Position numbers and translations under genes: made by a program
Assembly (NCBI RefSeq): GCF_023336935.1
Contig: NZ_JAMBLR010000006.1
Span: 36,128-100,127, forward strand
Length of the DNA stretch: 64,000 bases
Direction of reading: 5' to 3'
From: Phascolarctobacterium sp. ET69
GTDB lineage: Bacteria > Bacillota > Negativicutes > Acidaminococcales > Acidaminococcaceae
The notes under the pieces: generated by a model
Database searches by the model: none
Seen by the model: only the letters and a program-made list of their open reading frames with translations
What the model was told of the DNA's origin: nothing
Part shown: in pieces, positions 23,127 to 30,845 of the stretch
How positions within the stretch are numbered: the first letter of the stretch is position 1
How the letters are laid out: each line of letters opens with the position of its first letter

Positions 23127-23179
23127 AAAAAAACTGCGCTTCAATCCGTATAAAACGGAAAGAAGTGCAGTTTTTATTT
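23127..23179. terminator. Bidirectional terminator between convergent genes
   Basis: AAAAAACTGCGCTTC pairs with GAAGTGCAGTTTTT with one mismatch; A- and T-runs flank both sides. It serves the zinc-ribbon gene and the antiporter gene. Confidence 0.85.
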
Positions 23180-23191
23180 TGCGCGTAAGTT

Positions 23192-25507
23192 TTACAAAAT
23201 TTCGTCGCGGACAAGCTGGTTAATCATTTTTTGTTTGCCAAGAACCCATAATAAATCGCCTTTTTCGAACACAAGCGAAATATTGGGGTTTACTATGGTG
23301 TAGCTGCCGCGTTCAAGCCCAATTACAAGGCAGTGCCATTTATTGCGGATATCGGTAGATTTTATAGACTTGCCAAGCAGCGGTGAATGTTTGTCAACCG
23401 TAATGGCGCAGGGCATGAATGCAATATCGTGGCGGCCTTCAGCTTCGTTAACAAGCATAAACTGGCGCATGCTTACTGGAGAATCGAGCATAGTAAGGCC
23501 AAGATTTTTATTTTTTATGGCGGCATTTAAAAGTTTAAAATGCGCTTTGGTGCCGATAATTAAAAGCTTTGTTCCGGCGGTGATGGTAAAGCTGCCGCCC
23601 GGCATATCGTGAATCTGCCTGCCGGTATCGGCCTGCAAAACATTACAGCCGTAAGATTCGCGCAGGGCGAGGTTCAGCAAGGTTTGCCCGGCAGTAACGG
23701 AACCTTCTTCCACTTTGTAGTGGGCTAACTGCAAATCTTCGTCAAACCAGCCATAAGGTGTGTGCTCGCCCGATTCTTTTAAAGCCTGGCGGTGTTTTAA
23801 CATATGGCGCTCGTTAAGGTTAACCAAAAAGCGCGATTCCATACGCAGGTATTCGCCCATCAGCCAGTCGGAAGAAGAAATAAAGTAAGCCGTAATTAAA
23901 GTCGCGGCGGCGGCAAAAAATTCAGAGAGGTTTAAAATCCAGGCGAATACAAAGAAGATAAAGCCTGCGGCGGCAATAATTTTTAATAGAATGAGCACCA
24001 TAAGCGGAATATGGTTGCTGCGTTTTTCAAACCACAGTACGGAAAACAGTTCCGAGCGCCTGGTGCGGTTAACAAGGATAGCACGCAAAAACGGTGCCGC
24101 TATAATGAAGGTAAGCACGGCGGTAATAATATCTGCATAAGGCAGTTTTAAAATATCGCGCAGGTAACCGCTTAAATAATATTCCGCAAACAGCGCTATC
24201 GCCGTCAGCAGTGTTGTAAAAATAAGCATGCGCGTAAAATATTCCCGCAAAAAATTGCTCCAGTCCGTGGTGGCTCTGGTGCTGATATTTTTTTCAGTGT
24301 AACGGTCAAGCCAGTCGTTAACACGCTGCGGCAGCAGGCGGCGGATAATTTTATAAGCCGGGTCGGCAGCCATAATGCAGAACGGCGTGGTAAAAGTCGT
24401 CATAACAGATACGGCAACGATGATAGGATAAATAAAATCGCTGATAACGCCGAGGCTCATGCCCAAAGAAGCAATAATAAAGGAAAATTCACCAATCTGC
24501 GCCAGGCTGAAACCGCATAAAATTGAAGTTTGCAGGTTTTGCCCGGAAAGCAGCACGCCGCCGGCGGAAAAAATAAGTTTGCCGGCAATGGTAACGATAA
24601 TAAGCACGATAATGGGGAGCCAGTATTCCACAAGCAGTGCCGGGTCTACCAGCATGCCTACGGAAACGAAAAATACTGCGCCGAAAATATCTTTTACAGG
24701 GGTGAAAAGGTGCTCGATTTTTTCGGAGTTCGGAGCTTCGGCAATAAGCGAACCCATTATAAAAGCGCCAAGCGCGGCGGAAAAACCGAGATGCGTTGCC
24801 AGAACAACCATGCCGAGGCAAAGGCCGATGGAGGTAACAAGCATTGTTTCGTTGTTCATCAGTTTCAGCGAGCGTTTATAAAAGGTAGGAACAAGGTATA
24901 TGCCAAGCACAAACCACAATACCAGAAAGAACAGCAGGCGCATAACGCTGGCCAAAAGCTCCGTGCCGGAAATGCCTGCGGAGGCAGCAAGCGTGGAAAG
25001 CAGAACCATCATGATAATACCGGCAATGTCTTCTACAATTAATATGCCAAAAACCATTTCGGTAAAGCGTTTGCCCTTCATTTTTAAATCTTCAAAGGCT
25101 TTTATAATGATGGTTGTGGATGACATGGAAAGCATGCCGCCCAAAAACAGGCTGTTCATGTGGCTCCAGCCCATAAGCGTGCCTGCGCCGTAGCCAAGTG
25201 AAAGCAGGCCGGCAATTTCAACTATGGTTGCAATAAAGGCGGTATTGCCAACTTGTTTCAGCTTGTTGAAGCTGAATTCCAGCCCAAGCGAAAACATTAA
25301 AAAGATAATGCCTATTTCCGACCAGGTGTGGATGTTGTTAAAATCCGTAACCGTCGGGAAAAAGGAAAAATGCGGGCCAGTAATAAAACCGGCAACGATG
25401 TATCCGAGTACAAGCGGTTGATTGAGCTTTTTAAAAAGAATGGTAGTAATACCTGCTACCAGCAAAATCATAGCGAGGTCGGAAACGATTGGTGGTAAAT
25501 GCGCCAT
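23192..25507 (-). CDS. CPA2-family cation:proton antiporter with RCK C-terminal domains
   Basis: 771 residues. Residues 1-385 form a 12-helix Na+/H+ exchanger domain of the KefB type (PLVLGYIVAGFITGPH, IGIIFLMFSLGLEFS, GAFIMGSLIAE). A second block of helices (about 425-560) follows, then two TrkA-C-like domains, roughly 585-665 and 690-765. The intact TrkA-N nucleotide-binding domain of KefB/KefC is absent. It probably exchanges K+ or Na+ for protons. The ATG follows a perfect AAGGAGG. Monocistronic, convergent with the genes to its left. Confidence 0.85.
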   Translation of the reverse strand: MAHLPPIVSDLAMILLVAGITTILFKKLNQPLVLGYIVAGFITGPHFSFFPTVTDFNNIHTWSEIGIIFLMFSLGLEFSFNKLKQVGNTAFIATIVEIAGLLSLGYGAGTLMGWSHMNSLFLGGMLSMSSTTIIIKAFEDLKMKGKRFTEMVFGILIVEDIAGIIMMVLLSTLAASAGISGTELLASVMRLLFFLVLWFVLGIYLVPTFYKRSLKLMNNETMLVTSIGLCLGMVVLATHLGFSAALGAFIMGSLIAEAPNSEKIEHLFTPVKDIFGAVFFVSVGMLVDPALLVEYWLPIIVLIIVTIAGKLIFSAGGVLLSGQNLQTSILCGFSLAQIGEFSFIIASLGMSLGVISDFIYPIIVAVSVMTTFTTPFCIMAADPAYKIIRRLLPQRVNDWLDRYTEKNISTRATTDWSNFLREYFTRMLIFTTLLTAIALFAEYYLSGYLRDILKLPYADIITAVLTFIIAAPFLRAILVNRTRRSELFSVLWFEKRSNHIPLMVLILLKIIAAAGFIFFVFAWILNLSEFFAAAATLITAYFISSSDWLMGEYLRMESRFLVNLNERHMLKHRQALKESGEHTPYGWFDEDLQLAHYKVEEGSVTAGQTLLNLALRESYGCNVLQADTGRQIHDMPGGSFTITAGTKLLIIGTKAHFKLLNAAIKNKNLGLTMLDSPVSMRQFMLVNEAEGRHDIAFMPCAITVDKHSPLLGKSIKSTDIRNKWHCLVIGLERGSYTIVNPNISLVFEKGDLLWVLGKQKMINQLVRDEIL

Positions 25508-25691
25508 CTAAGGTTCCTCCTTACTTTTGTAAAATAAGATAAGCGACAAATAAAAAGAAATGTTGTATAATAAAATAGGTTTAATGTTTATAAGCGGCAG
25601 TAAAAAACGCCGCTATATTATTATACAATGACACAGTGCTTTTTAACAAGGCATACTGTTTGCAAAATATTTGAAAATACGGAGGCAAAGC

Positions 25692-26558
25692 ATGAATACA
25701 GATTTGATTTTGATTAACGGCGATATAGTTGACCGTAAAGAAGGGCTTATTGAATACTGCGACCGCGGGCATCAGTTTGGCGACGGTGTTTTTGAAATTG
25801 TGCCGGTTTATAACGGCAAGGTTTTTGGCATGATTCCGCACATGGAAAACCTTTTTACTTCCGTAACGCGTTTAAAAATACCTGCCGTTTATATGGTAGA
25901 AGAACTTGTTGAGTTTCATGAAGCGTTAATAAAAGCCACCGGTATGGAAAACGGCGAAATTTATACGCAGGTTACACGCGGCAGTGCCCCGTTCGGGCTG
26001 GCTTTTCCGGAAATGAGCGTGCCGCAGCTTGTAATGCAGCCTGTTTTTACAGACCGCTCTCAGCTTATGGAGGCACAGCAGAAGGGTGTAAAGCTCATTA
26101 CCGAAAAAGACCTGCGCTGGCAGCATTGCGACGTTAATACCTTAAACCGCCTGCCGGAAGTAATGGCACGCCAGAAAGCCGCCATCAGCGGCGCGTTTGA
26201 CGCTTTGTTTGTGCGCGACGGAAAAATTACCGAAACCACCGAAAGCAGCTTTATGCTTGTAAAAGATGAAGTTTTGTGGACGGCTCCGGAAAACGAAAAC
26301 ATTCATAAAAATATTACGCGCAAAGTAATTAAAGAACGCCTGGCGCTTGATTTGGGCATGCCGGTTGTAGAGAAAAATTTTGACATGGATTTTGCGTTAA
26401 AAGCAGAAGAAGCCTTTATCTGCGGGCCGCGCTGCGAAATTGTGCCCGTGGTTAAAATAGACCGCAAACTGCTGAACGGCGGCGAAGTTGGCAAAGTAGT
26501 GCCGCAGCTTTTAGAGGCTTATAAAAATTTTGTTGCCAAAGAATGCCCGGCAAGGTAA
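25692..26558 (+). CDS. Class IV aminotransferase homologue lacking the PLP lysine
   Basis: 288 residues with overall sequence close to D-amino acid transaminase (CDRGHQFGDGVFE, YTQVTRG, LRWQHCD, TETTESSF, NITRKVI). From memory of the Bacillus enzyme, the Schiff-base Lys lies in CDIKSLN; here the segment is CDVNTLN, with Asn 149 (codon AAT). The carboxylate-binding Tyr, Arg and His are also replaced: GVF (Phe 34) and APFGLAFP (Phe 101, Leu 103). It should therefore not be an ordinary transaminase; it may be a non-catalytic or re-purposed fold. The ATG at 25692 follows GGAGG. Followed by a predicted S-component gene 6 bp later. Confidence 0.8.
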   Translation: MNTDLILINGDIVDRKEGLIEYCDRGHQFGDGVFEIVPVYNGKVFGMIPHMENLFTSVTRLKIPAVYMVEELVEFHEALIKATGMENGEIYTQVTRGSAPFGLAFPEMSVPQLVMQPVFTDRSQLMEAQQKGVKLITEKDLRWQHCDVNTLNRLPEVMARQKAAISGAFDALFVRDGKITETTESSFMLVKDEVLWTAPENENIHKNITRKVIKERLALDLGMPVVEKNFDMDFALKAEEAFICGPRCEIVPVVKIDRKLLNGGEVGKVVPQLLEAYKNFVAKECPAR

Positions 26559-26564
26559 TAAATT

Positions 26565-27053
26565 ATGGATAAAACTTTAGTGCGCGGGGCAATGCTTATT
26601 GCTCTGACGGTTGTTTTGCAGTCGCTGCGCCTTTTTATACCGCTGCCGCCAATGGCAAGCATGTTTTTTATAGGCACGCTTGTTAATATGATGCTTGCCG
26701 TTACAGTGCGCCTTGCTGGTTTAAAACCGGCGCTGCTGGCAGTTGTGCTGCTTCCGTTTTTTGCATATTTGCAGGGGCAGCTGCCAATACCGCTTTTAAT
26801 ACCGGTAGTTATCGGCGGCAACGCCGTGTTTGTGCTTATCTGCCATTGGGCGTGGCACCGCGGGCTTATGCTGGCGCCGCTTGCCAAAACAATCTGCATG
26901 TTTACGTCAAGCCTTGTGCTTTTAAAAGTGCTGGCGCTGCCTGAAAAAATGGTATTTGCCATTGGCTTTATGATGGGCTGGCCGCAGATGGTAACAGGTA
27001 TTTGCGGCATATTACTGGCACGGTTAATTACAAAACGCACCACAAACTTTTAA
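26565..27053 (+). CDS. ECF transporter S-component-like membrane protein
   Basis: 162 residues with five or six hydrophobic helices, starting MDKTLVRGAMLIALTVVLQ, the usual opening of vitamin-uptake S components (VxxxALLIALxxVLQ). Length and topology fit ECF S subunits, which bind a vitamin or precursor and share a common energising module; no energising genes are near. Substrate unknown. It follows the aminotransferase homologue by only 6 bp, so the substrate may relate to that protein. Confidence 0.7.
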   Translation: MDKTLVRGAMLIALTVVLQSLRLFIPLPPMASMFFIGTLVNMMLAVTVRLAGLKPALLAVVLLPFFAYLQGQLPIPLLIPVVIGGNAVFVLICHWAWHRGLMLAPLAKTICMFTSSLVLLKVLALPEKMVFAIGFMMGWPQMVTGICGILLARLITKRTTNF

Positions 27054-27068
27054 TATGGGGGCATTGTT

Positions 27069-27320
27069 ATGGATACAAGAGTGGTACTTTTGGGCATTAT
27101 TGTAGAAAACACTGCCGCTGTTGAAGAACTGAATGCTATTTTGCATAATTACGGCAGTTATATTATCGGGCGCATGGGGCTGCCCTACCGCGAGAAAAAT
27201 CTGCATATTATCAGTATAGTTCTTGATGCGCCGCAGAACATTATCAGCGCGCTTGCAGGAAAAATCGGCATGCTGCCGGGAGTTACGGCCAAAGCGCTTT
27301 ATGCCGGAAAACAGGCTTAG
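27069..27320 (+). CDS. TM1266-family iron-only hydrogenase system regulator
   Basis: 83 residues with the pattern VVLLGIIVEN, GSYIIGRMGLPYREKNLHIISIVLDA, ALAGKIGMLPGV, which matches the small ACT-like TM1266 family usually encoded beside [FeFe]-hydrogenase maturation genes. Its role there is presumed regulatory. It stands 79 bp before hydG, in agreement with that association. Confidence 0.85.
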   Translation: MDTRVVLLGIIVENTAAVEELNAILHNYGSYIIGRMGLPYREKNLHIISIVLDAPQNIISALAGKIGMLPGVTAKALYAGKQA

Positions 27321-27399
27321 TCCTTAATGCCTTAGGGCTTTTTTATAGGAGAAATACTGACAGGGAAGGTTCGTCCTGACCTTTAAGGAGGAAAATTAA

Positions 27400-28815
27400 A
27401 TGTATGATGCAAAATCAATGAAGGCCGAAGAATTTATTGACCATAACGAGATTATGGCAACATTGGAATATGCCGCAGCCAATAAAAACAACGCTGCCCT
27501 TATTTCCGAGATTATTGAAAAGGCAAAACTGCGCAAAGGCTTAAGCCACCGTGAAGCAGCGGTACTGCTGGACTGCGAACTGGAGGACAAAAACGCGGAA
27601 ATTTTTGCGCTGGCAGAACAGATAAAAAAAGATTTTTACGGCAACCGCATTGTTATGTTTGCACCGCTCTATCTTTCCAATTACTGCATTAACGGCTGTG
27701 TGTACTGCCCGTATCACAGCGTAAATAAACACATTGCCCGCAAAAAGCTTACGCAGGATGAAATCCGTGCCGAAGTTATTGCTTTGCAGGATATGGGGCA
27801 TAAACGCCTGGCACTGGAAGCCGGTGAAGACCCGGTTAATAACCCTATTGAATATATTCTTGAATCAATTAAAACAATTTACAGCATTAAACATAAAAAC
27901 GGCGCAATCCGCAGGGTGAACGTTAATATTGCCGCAACTACGGTTGAAAATTACCGCAAATTAAAAGAAGCCGGTATCGGCACCTATATTCTTTTTCAGG
28001 AAACCTATCATAAAGAAAGTTATGAAAAACTGCATCCCTACGGACCGAAAAGCAATTATGCCTACCATACCGAAGCAATGGACAGGGCAATGGAAGGCGG
28101 CATAGACGATGTTGGCCTCGGCGTATTGTTCGGGCTTGAACTTTACCGCTATGAATTTGCAGGGCTTTTAATGCACGCAGAACATCTGGAAGCCGTTCAC
28201 GGCGTTGGACCGCATACTATCAGCGTTCCGCGCATCTGCCCGGCAGATGATATTGACCCGTCTGCTTTCGATAACAGCATCAGCGACGATATTTTTGAAA
28301 AACTTGTTGCCTGCATCCGCATCAGCGTGCCTTATACCGGCATGATTGTATCAACCCGTGAAAGCCAGCGCGCCCGCGAAAGAGTGCTGCACCTCGGCAT
28401 TTCGCAAATCAGCGGCGGTTCCCGCACCAGCGTCGGCGGCTATGCCGAACCGGAAAAAGAAAATAACTCTGCCCAGTTTGATGTAAGCGATAACCGTACA
28501 CTGGATGAAGTTGTAGGCTGGCTGATGGAACTTGGCTATATTCCGAGCTTCTGCACTGCCTGCTACCGCGCAGGGCGTACCGGCGACCGCTTTATGAGCC
28601 TCTGCAAGAGCGGGCAGATTCAAAACTGCTGCCATCCCAATGCGCTGATGACCTTAAAAGAATATCTGGTAGATTACGCTTCTCCGCATGTAAAAGAACT
28701 GGGTGACGAACTTATTGCCAAGGAAATTTATAATATTCCCAACGAAAAAGTGCGCGAACTTGTAGAACGCCATTTGAAAGATATTGAAGAAGGCGAACGC
28801 GACTTCAGAATTTAA
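27400..28815 (+). CDS. hydG: [FeFe] hydrogenase H-cluster radical SAM maturase HydG
   Basis: 471 residues. HydG cleaves tyrosine to yield the CO and cyanide ligands of the hydrogenase H cluster. The radical SAM CX3CX2C motif is CINGCVYCPYH (about residues 92-102), and the C-terminal auxiliary cluster ligands are in CTACYRAGRTG and the following Cys about 22 residues on. Strong AAGGAGG site before the ATG. The only hydrogenase gene besides the TM1266-like regulator; hydE and hydF must lie elsewhere. A stem (AGCCGC/GCGGCT) follows 50 bp after the stop. Confidence 0.95.
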   Translation: MYDAKSMKAEEFIDHNEIMATLEYAAANKNNAALISEIIEKAKLRKGLSHREAAVLLDCELEDKNAEIFALAEQIKKDFYGNRIVMFAPLYLSNYCINGCVYCPYHSVNKHIARKKLTQDEIRAEVIALQDMGHKRLALEAGEDPVNNPIEYILESIKTIYSIKHKNGAIRRVNVNIAATTVENYRKLKEAGIGTYILFQETYHKESYEKLHPYGPKSNYAYHTEAMDRAMEGGIDDVGLGVLFGLELYRYEFAGLLMHAEHLEAVHGVGPHTISVPRICPADDIDPSAFDNSISDDIFEKLVACIRISVPYTGMIVSTRESQRARERVLHLGISQISGGSRTSVGGYAEPEKENNSAQFDVSDNRTLDEVVGWLMELGYIPSFCTACYRAGRTGDRFMSLCKSGQIQNCCHPNALMTLKEYLVDYASPHVKELGDELIAKEIYNIPNEKVRELVERHLKDIEEGERDFRI

Positions 28816-28817
28816 AA

Positions 28818-28846
28818 TTGACATTTATAATCATATCGAATAAAAT
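28818..28846 (+). promoter_or_regulatory. Promoter of the purine permease gene
   Basis: TTGACA at 28818-28823, 17-bp spacer, TAAAAT at 28841-28846; start near 28853. It begins 3 bp after the hydG stop. Confidence 0.78.
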
Positions 28847-28868
28847 TTATATGTGTATTTAATGTTTA

Positions 28869-28900
28869 AGCCGCTTTTTACAAGCGGCTCATTATTTTTG
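28869..28900 (+). terminator. Terminator-like hairpin in the permease leader
   Basis: AGCCGC (28869-28874) pairs with GCGGCT (28884-28889), followed by CATTATTTTT. It can end hydG transcription, but it also lies inside the ~60-nt leader transcribed from 28853, so it could attenuate the permease gene. No purine or PRPP riboswitch core is recognisable in such a short leader. Confidence 0.6.
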
Positions 28901-28915
28901 AAAGGCGTTGATATT

Positions 28916-30286
28916 TTGCTGGAAAATCTGTTCAAACTTAAAGAAAACGGTACCAATGCCAAAACGGAAATGATGGCCGGGATTACAACTTTTATGACTA
29001 TGGCTTATATTCTGGCTGTAAACCCCGCTATTTTATCCGCATCCGGTATGGATTCCGGCGCCGTATTTACGGCAACTGCCATTGCCTCCTGCATTGGCAC
29101 GCTGTTTATGGCGTTTTTTGCCAATTATCCGTTTGCGCTGGCGCCCGGCATGGGCCTGAACGCATTTTTTGCCTATACTGTCGTAGGGCAAATGGGATAT
29201 TCATGGCAGGTTGCACTGGCGGCCGTATTTGTTGAAGGCATTTTGTTTTTCATTCTGTCACTTACAAAAGTGCGCGAAGCAATTTTTAACTGCATTCCGT
29301 TTTCGCTTAAATATGGCGTTACCGGCGGCATCGGTTTGTTTATTGCTTTTATCGGCCTGCAAAACTCGCATCTCGTTGTGGACGGCGCAACGCTGGTAAG
29401 CATTTATCCGTTTAAAGCATCGCTTGCAAGCGGAGAGTTTTATACAACCGGTATTGGTGCGCTGTTGGCGCTGATAGGCGTAATTTTAACGGCTGTTTTA
29501 ATGATAAAAAATGTGCGCGGTGCAATTTTGCTGGGCATACTTATTACCTGGGGCCTTGGCATAATTGCGGAAGTAACAGGCATTTATATTCCTGACCCGG
29601 CTAAAGGCGCATTTTCAGTAATGCCGGATTTTTCTAACGGCTTATATATACCGAGCCTGATGCCGAGCTTTATGCAGATGGATTTCAGCTATATTTTTAC
29701 CTTTAATTTTGTTACCATAATGCTGTCATTCATGTTTGTAGATTTGTTTGACACACTGGGTACTTTAATCGGTGTTGCTTCCAAAGCCAATATGCTTGAC
29801 AGACAGGGACGCCTGCCCAGAATCAGAGGCGCGCTGCTGGCCGACTCTGTTGCAACATCGGCGGGTGCTGTGCTCGGCACTTCTACGGTAACAACTTTTG
29901 TTGAAAGTTCTTCTGGTGTTATGGCTGGCGGCCGCACAGGCCTTACTGCTGTTACCGTGGCAATACTCTTTTTGGCCTCTTTGCTGTTTGCACCGGTATT
30001 TTTGGCAATACCGGCTTTTGCAACAGCGCCGGCGCTTATTATTGTAGGCTTTTTAATGCTGGCTACCGTTTTGAACATTGATTTTAACGATATGGGCGAA
30101 GCAGTGCCCGGCTTTATTGCCATTATAGCCATGCCGTTTATGTATTCAATTTCCGAAGGCATTGCGCTTGGAATAATTTCTTATGTGGTTATTAATGTTC
30201 TTTCCGGAGCGGCCGGTAAAAAGAATATCAGCGGTATTATGTATATACTGGCATTTTTGTTTGTTTTGAAATATATTTTCGTTTAA
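28916..30286 (+). CDS. NCS2/AzgA-type purine (hypoxanthine/guanine/adenine) permease
   Basis: About 456 residues with 12-14 membrane helices. Typical AzgA-branch motifs are present: NAKTEMMAGITTFMTMAYILAVNP, the substrate loop GMGLNAFFAYTV, and FVDLFDTLGTLIGVASKA. It imports purine bases with protons. I start at TTG 28916 rather than an ATG at 28853, because the longer reading frame would run across the promoter start and the hairpin at 28869-28889; AAAGG lies about 11 bp upstream. Confidence 0.9.
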   Translation: MLENLFKLKENGTNAKTEMMAGITTFMTMAYILAVNPAILSASGMDSGAVFTATAIASCIGTLFMAFFANYPFALAPGMGLNAFFAYTVVGQMGYSWQVALAAVFVEGILFFILSLTKVREAIFNCIPFSLKYGVTGGIGLFIAFIGLQNSHLVVDGATLVSIYPFKASLASGEFYTTGIGALLALIGVILTAVLMIKNVRGAILLGILITWGLGIIAEVTGIYIPDPAKGAFSVMPDFSNGLYIPSLMPSFMQMDFSYIFTFNFVTIMLSFMFVDLFDTLGTLIGVASKANMLDRQGRLPRIRGALLADSVATSAGAVLGTSTVTTFVESSSGVMAGGRTGLTAVTVAILFLASLLFAPVFLAIPAFATAPALIIVGFLMLATVLNIDFNDMGEAVPGFIAIIAMPFMYSISEGIALGIISYVVINVLSGAAGKKNISGIMYILAFLFVLKYIFV

Positions 30287-30305
30287 AACTTAAAATTGTT
30301 ATGGC

Positions 30306-30336
30306 AGGGCCGGCTAACTTCCGGCTCTTTTTTATT
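30306..30336 (+). terminator. Terminator after the purine permease gene
   Basis: AGGGCCGG with CCGGCTCT (one G-U) around a CTAACTT loop, then TTTTTTA. The next 200 bp (30337-30540) contain no gene. Confidence 0.87.
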
Positions 30337-30542
30337 GCCCAAATTGCGGACAGAGCAGAACAAAGCCTTGCCAGATTAGTTAAAAACGCAGGAGCGTAAT
30401 GTAAAATTTAGGTTAAGCAGCATTTTGAAAAATGCGTATTGAAACCTTTTATAAGTTTCTACCTTAGCGCGGCGGGGGTTCGGGGTATTGCTGCGCAGAC
30501 GGTGAAAAAGCGAAAAATTCAGATTTATCTTTAAAAGTGGTC

Positions 30543-30570
30543 TTTACAGGGGGGGCAAACGTGTTATAAT
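30543..30570 (+). promoter_or_regulatory. Promoter of the rod-like RNA / SLH porin leader
   Basis: TTTACA at 30543-30548, 16-bp GC-rich spacer beginning with seven G, TATAAT at 30565-30570; predicted start near 30577. Confidence 0.75.
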
Positions 30571-30576
30571 GAGGCT

Positions 30577-30810
30577 GTATAAAAGACTGGGTAGTCAAAA
30601 AACCTTCTCCTCAGGAACGTTTTTCAGGTTTACTCAATACTTTATACAATAAGGCTTGCCGTTTCCTCAGGGGCAGGCCTTCACTGGGGTTTATAAACCG
30701 CAGCAGGAAGAAAAATGTAATTAAGCGTTTGCAACGGTAGAGGAAACCAGGAGACTCGCACTCAGGGCAGATGCCGAAAGCAGAAATTTCTTCCCCAAGC
30801 GTTTTATAAA
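30577..30810 (+). ncRNA. Rod-folding RNA of about 235 nt: 6S-like RNA or structured porin leader
   Basis: Five colinear nested helices make one long rod: TATAAAA 30578-30584/30802-30808; TGGG 30588-30591/30794-30797; CCT and TCCTC 30603-30612 with GAGGA..AGG 30740-30751; CGTTTTTC 30618-30625/30710-30717 (one G-U); TTTATA 30641-30646/30692-30697; and AAGGCTTGCC 30651-30660/30672-30681 (one U-G). A single rod with bulged middle parts and a closing stem at both ends is the shape of 6S RNA, which sequesters RNA polymerase. It has its own promoter but no clear terminator, and the SLH porin gene starts 36 bp later, so a long 5' leader is the alternative. Confidence 0.45.
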
Positions 30811-30845
30811 AATAAAATGTGTTTTTCTAAAGGGAGGAAAACAAA

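Noticed and set aside
28853..28915. Longer N-terminus for the purine permease from the ATG at 28853
   Set aside because: The extra codons cross the predicted transcription start and a terminator-like hairpin, and the family N-terminus fits the TTG at 28916.
30721..30780. CCAGGAGAC resembling part of a cobalamin riboswitch box
   Set aside because: The other conserved cobalamin riboswitch segments are missing and the bases take part in the rod-like helix.
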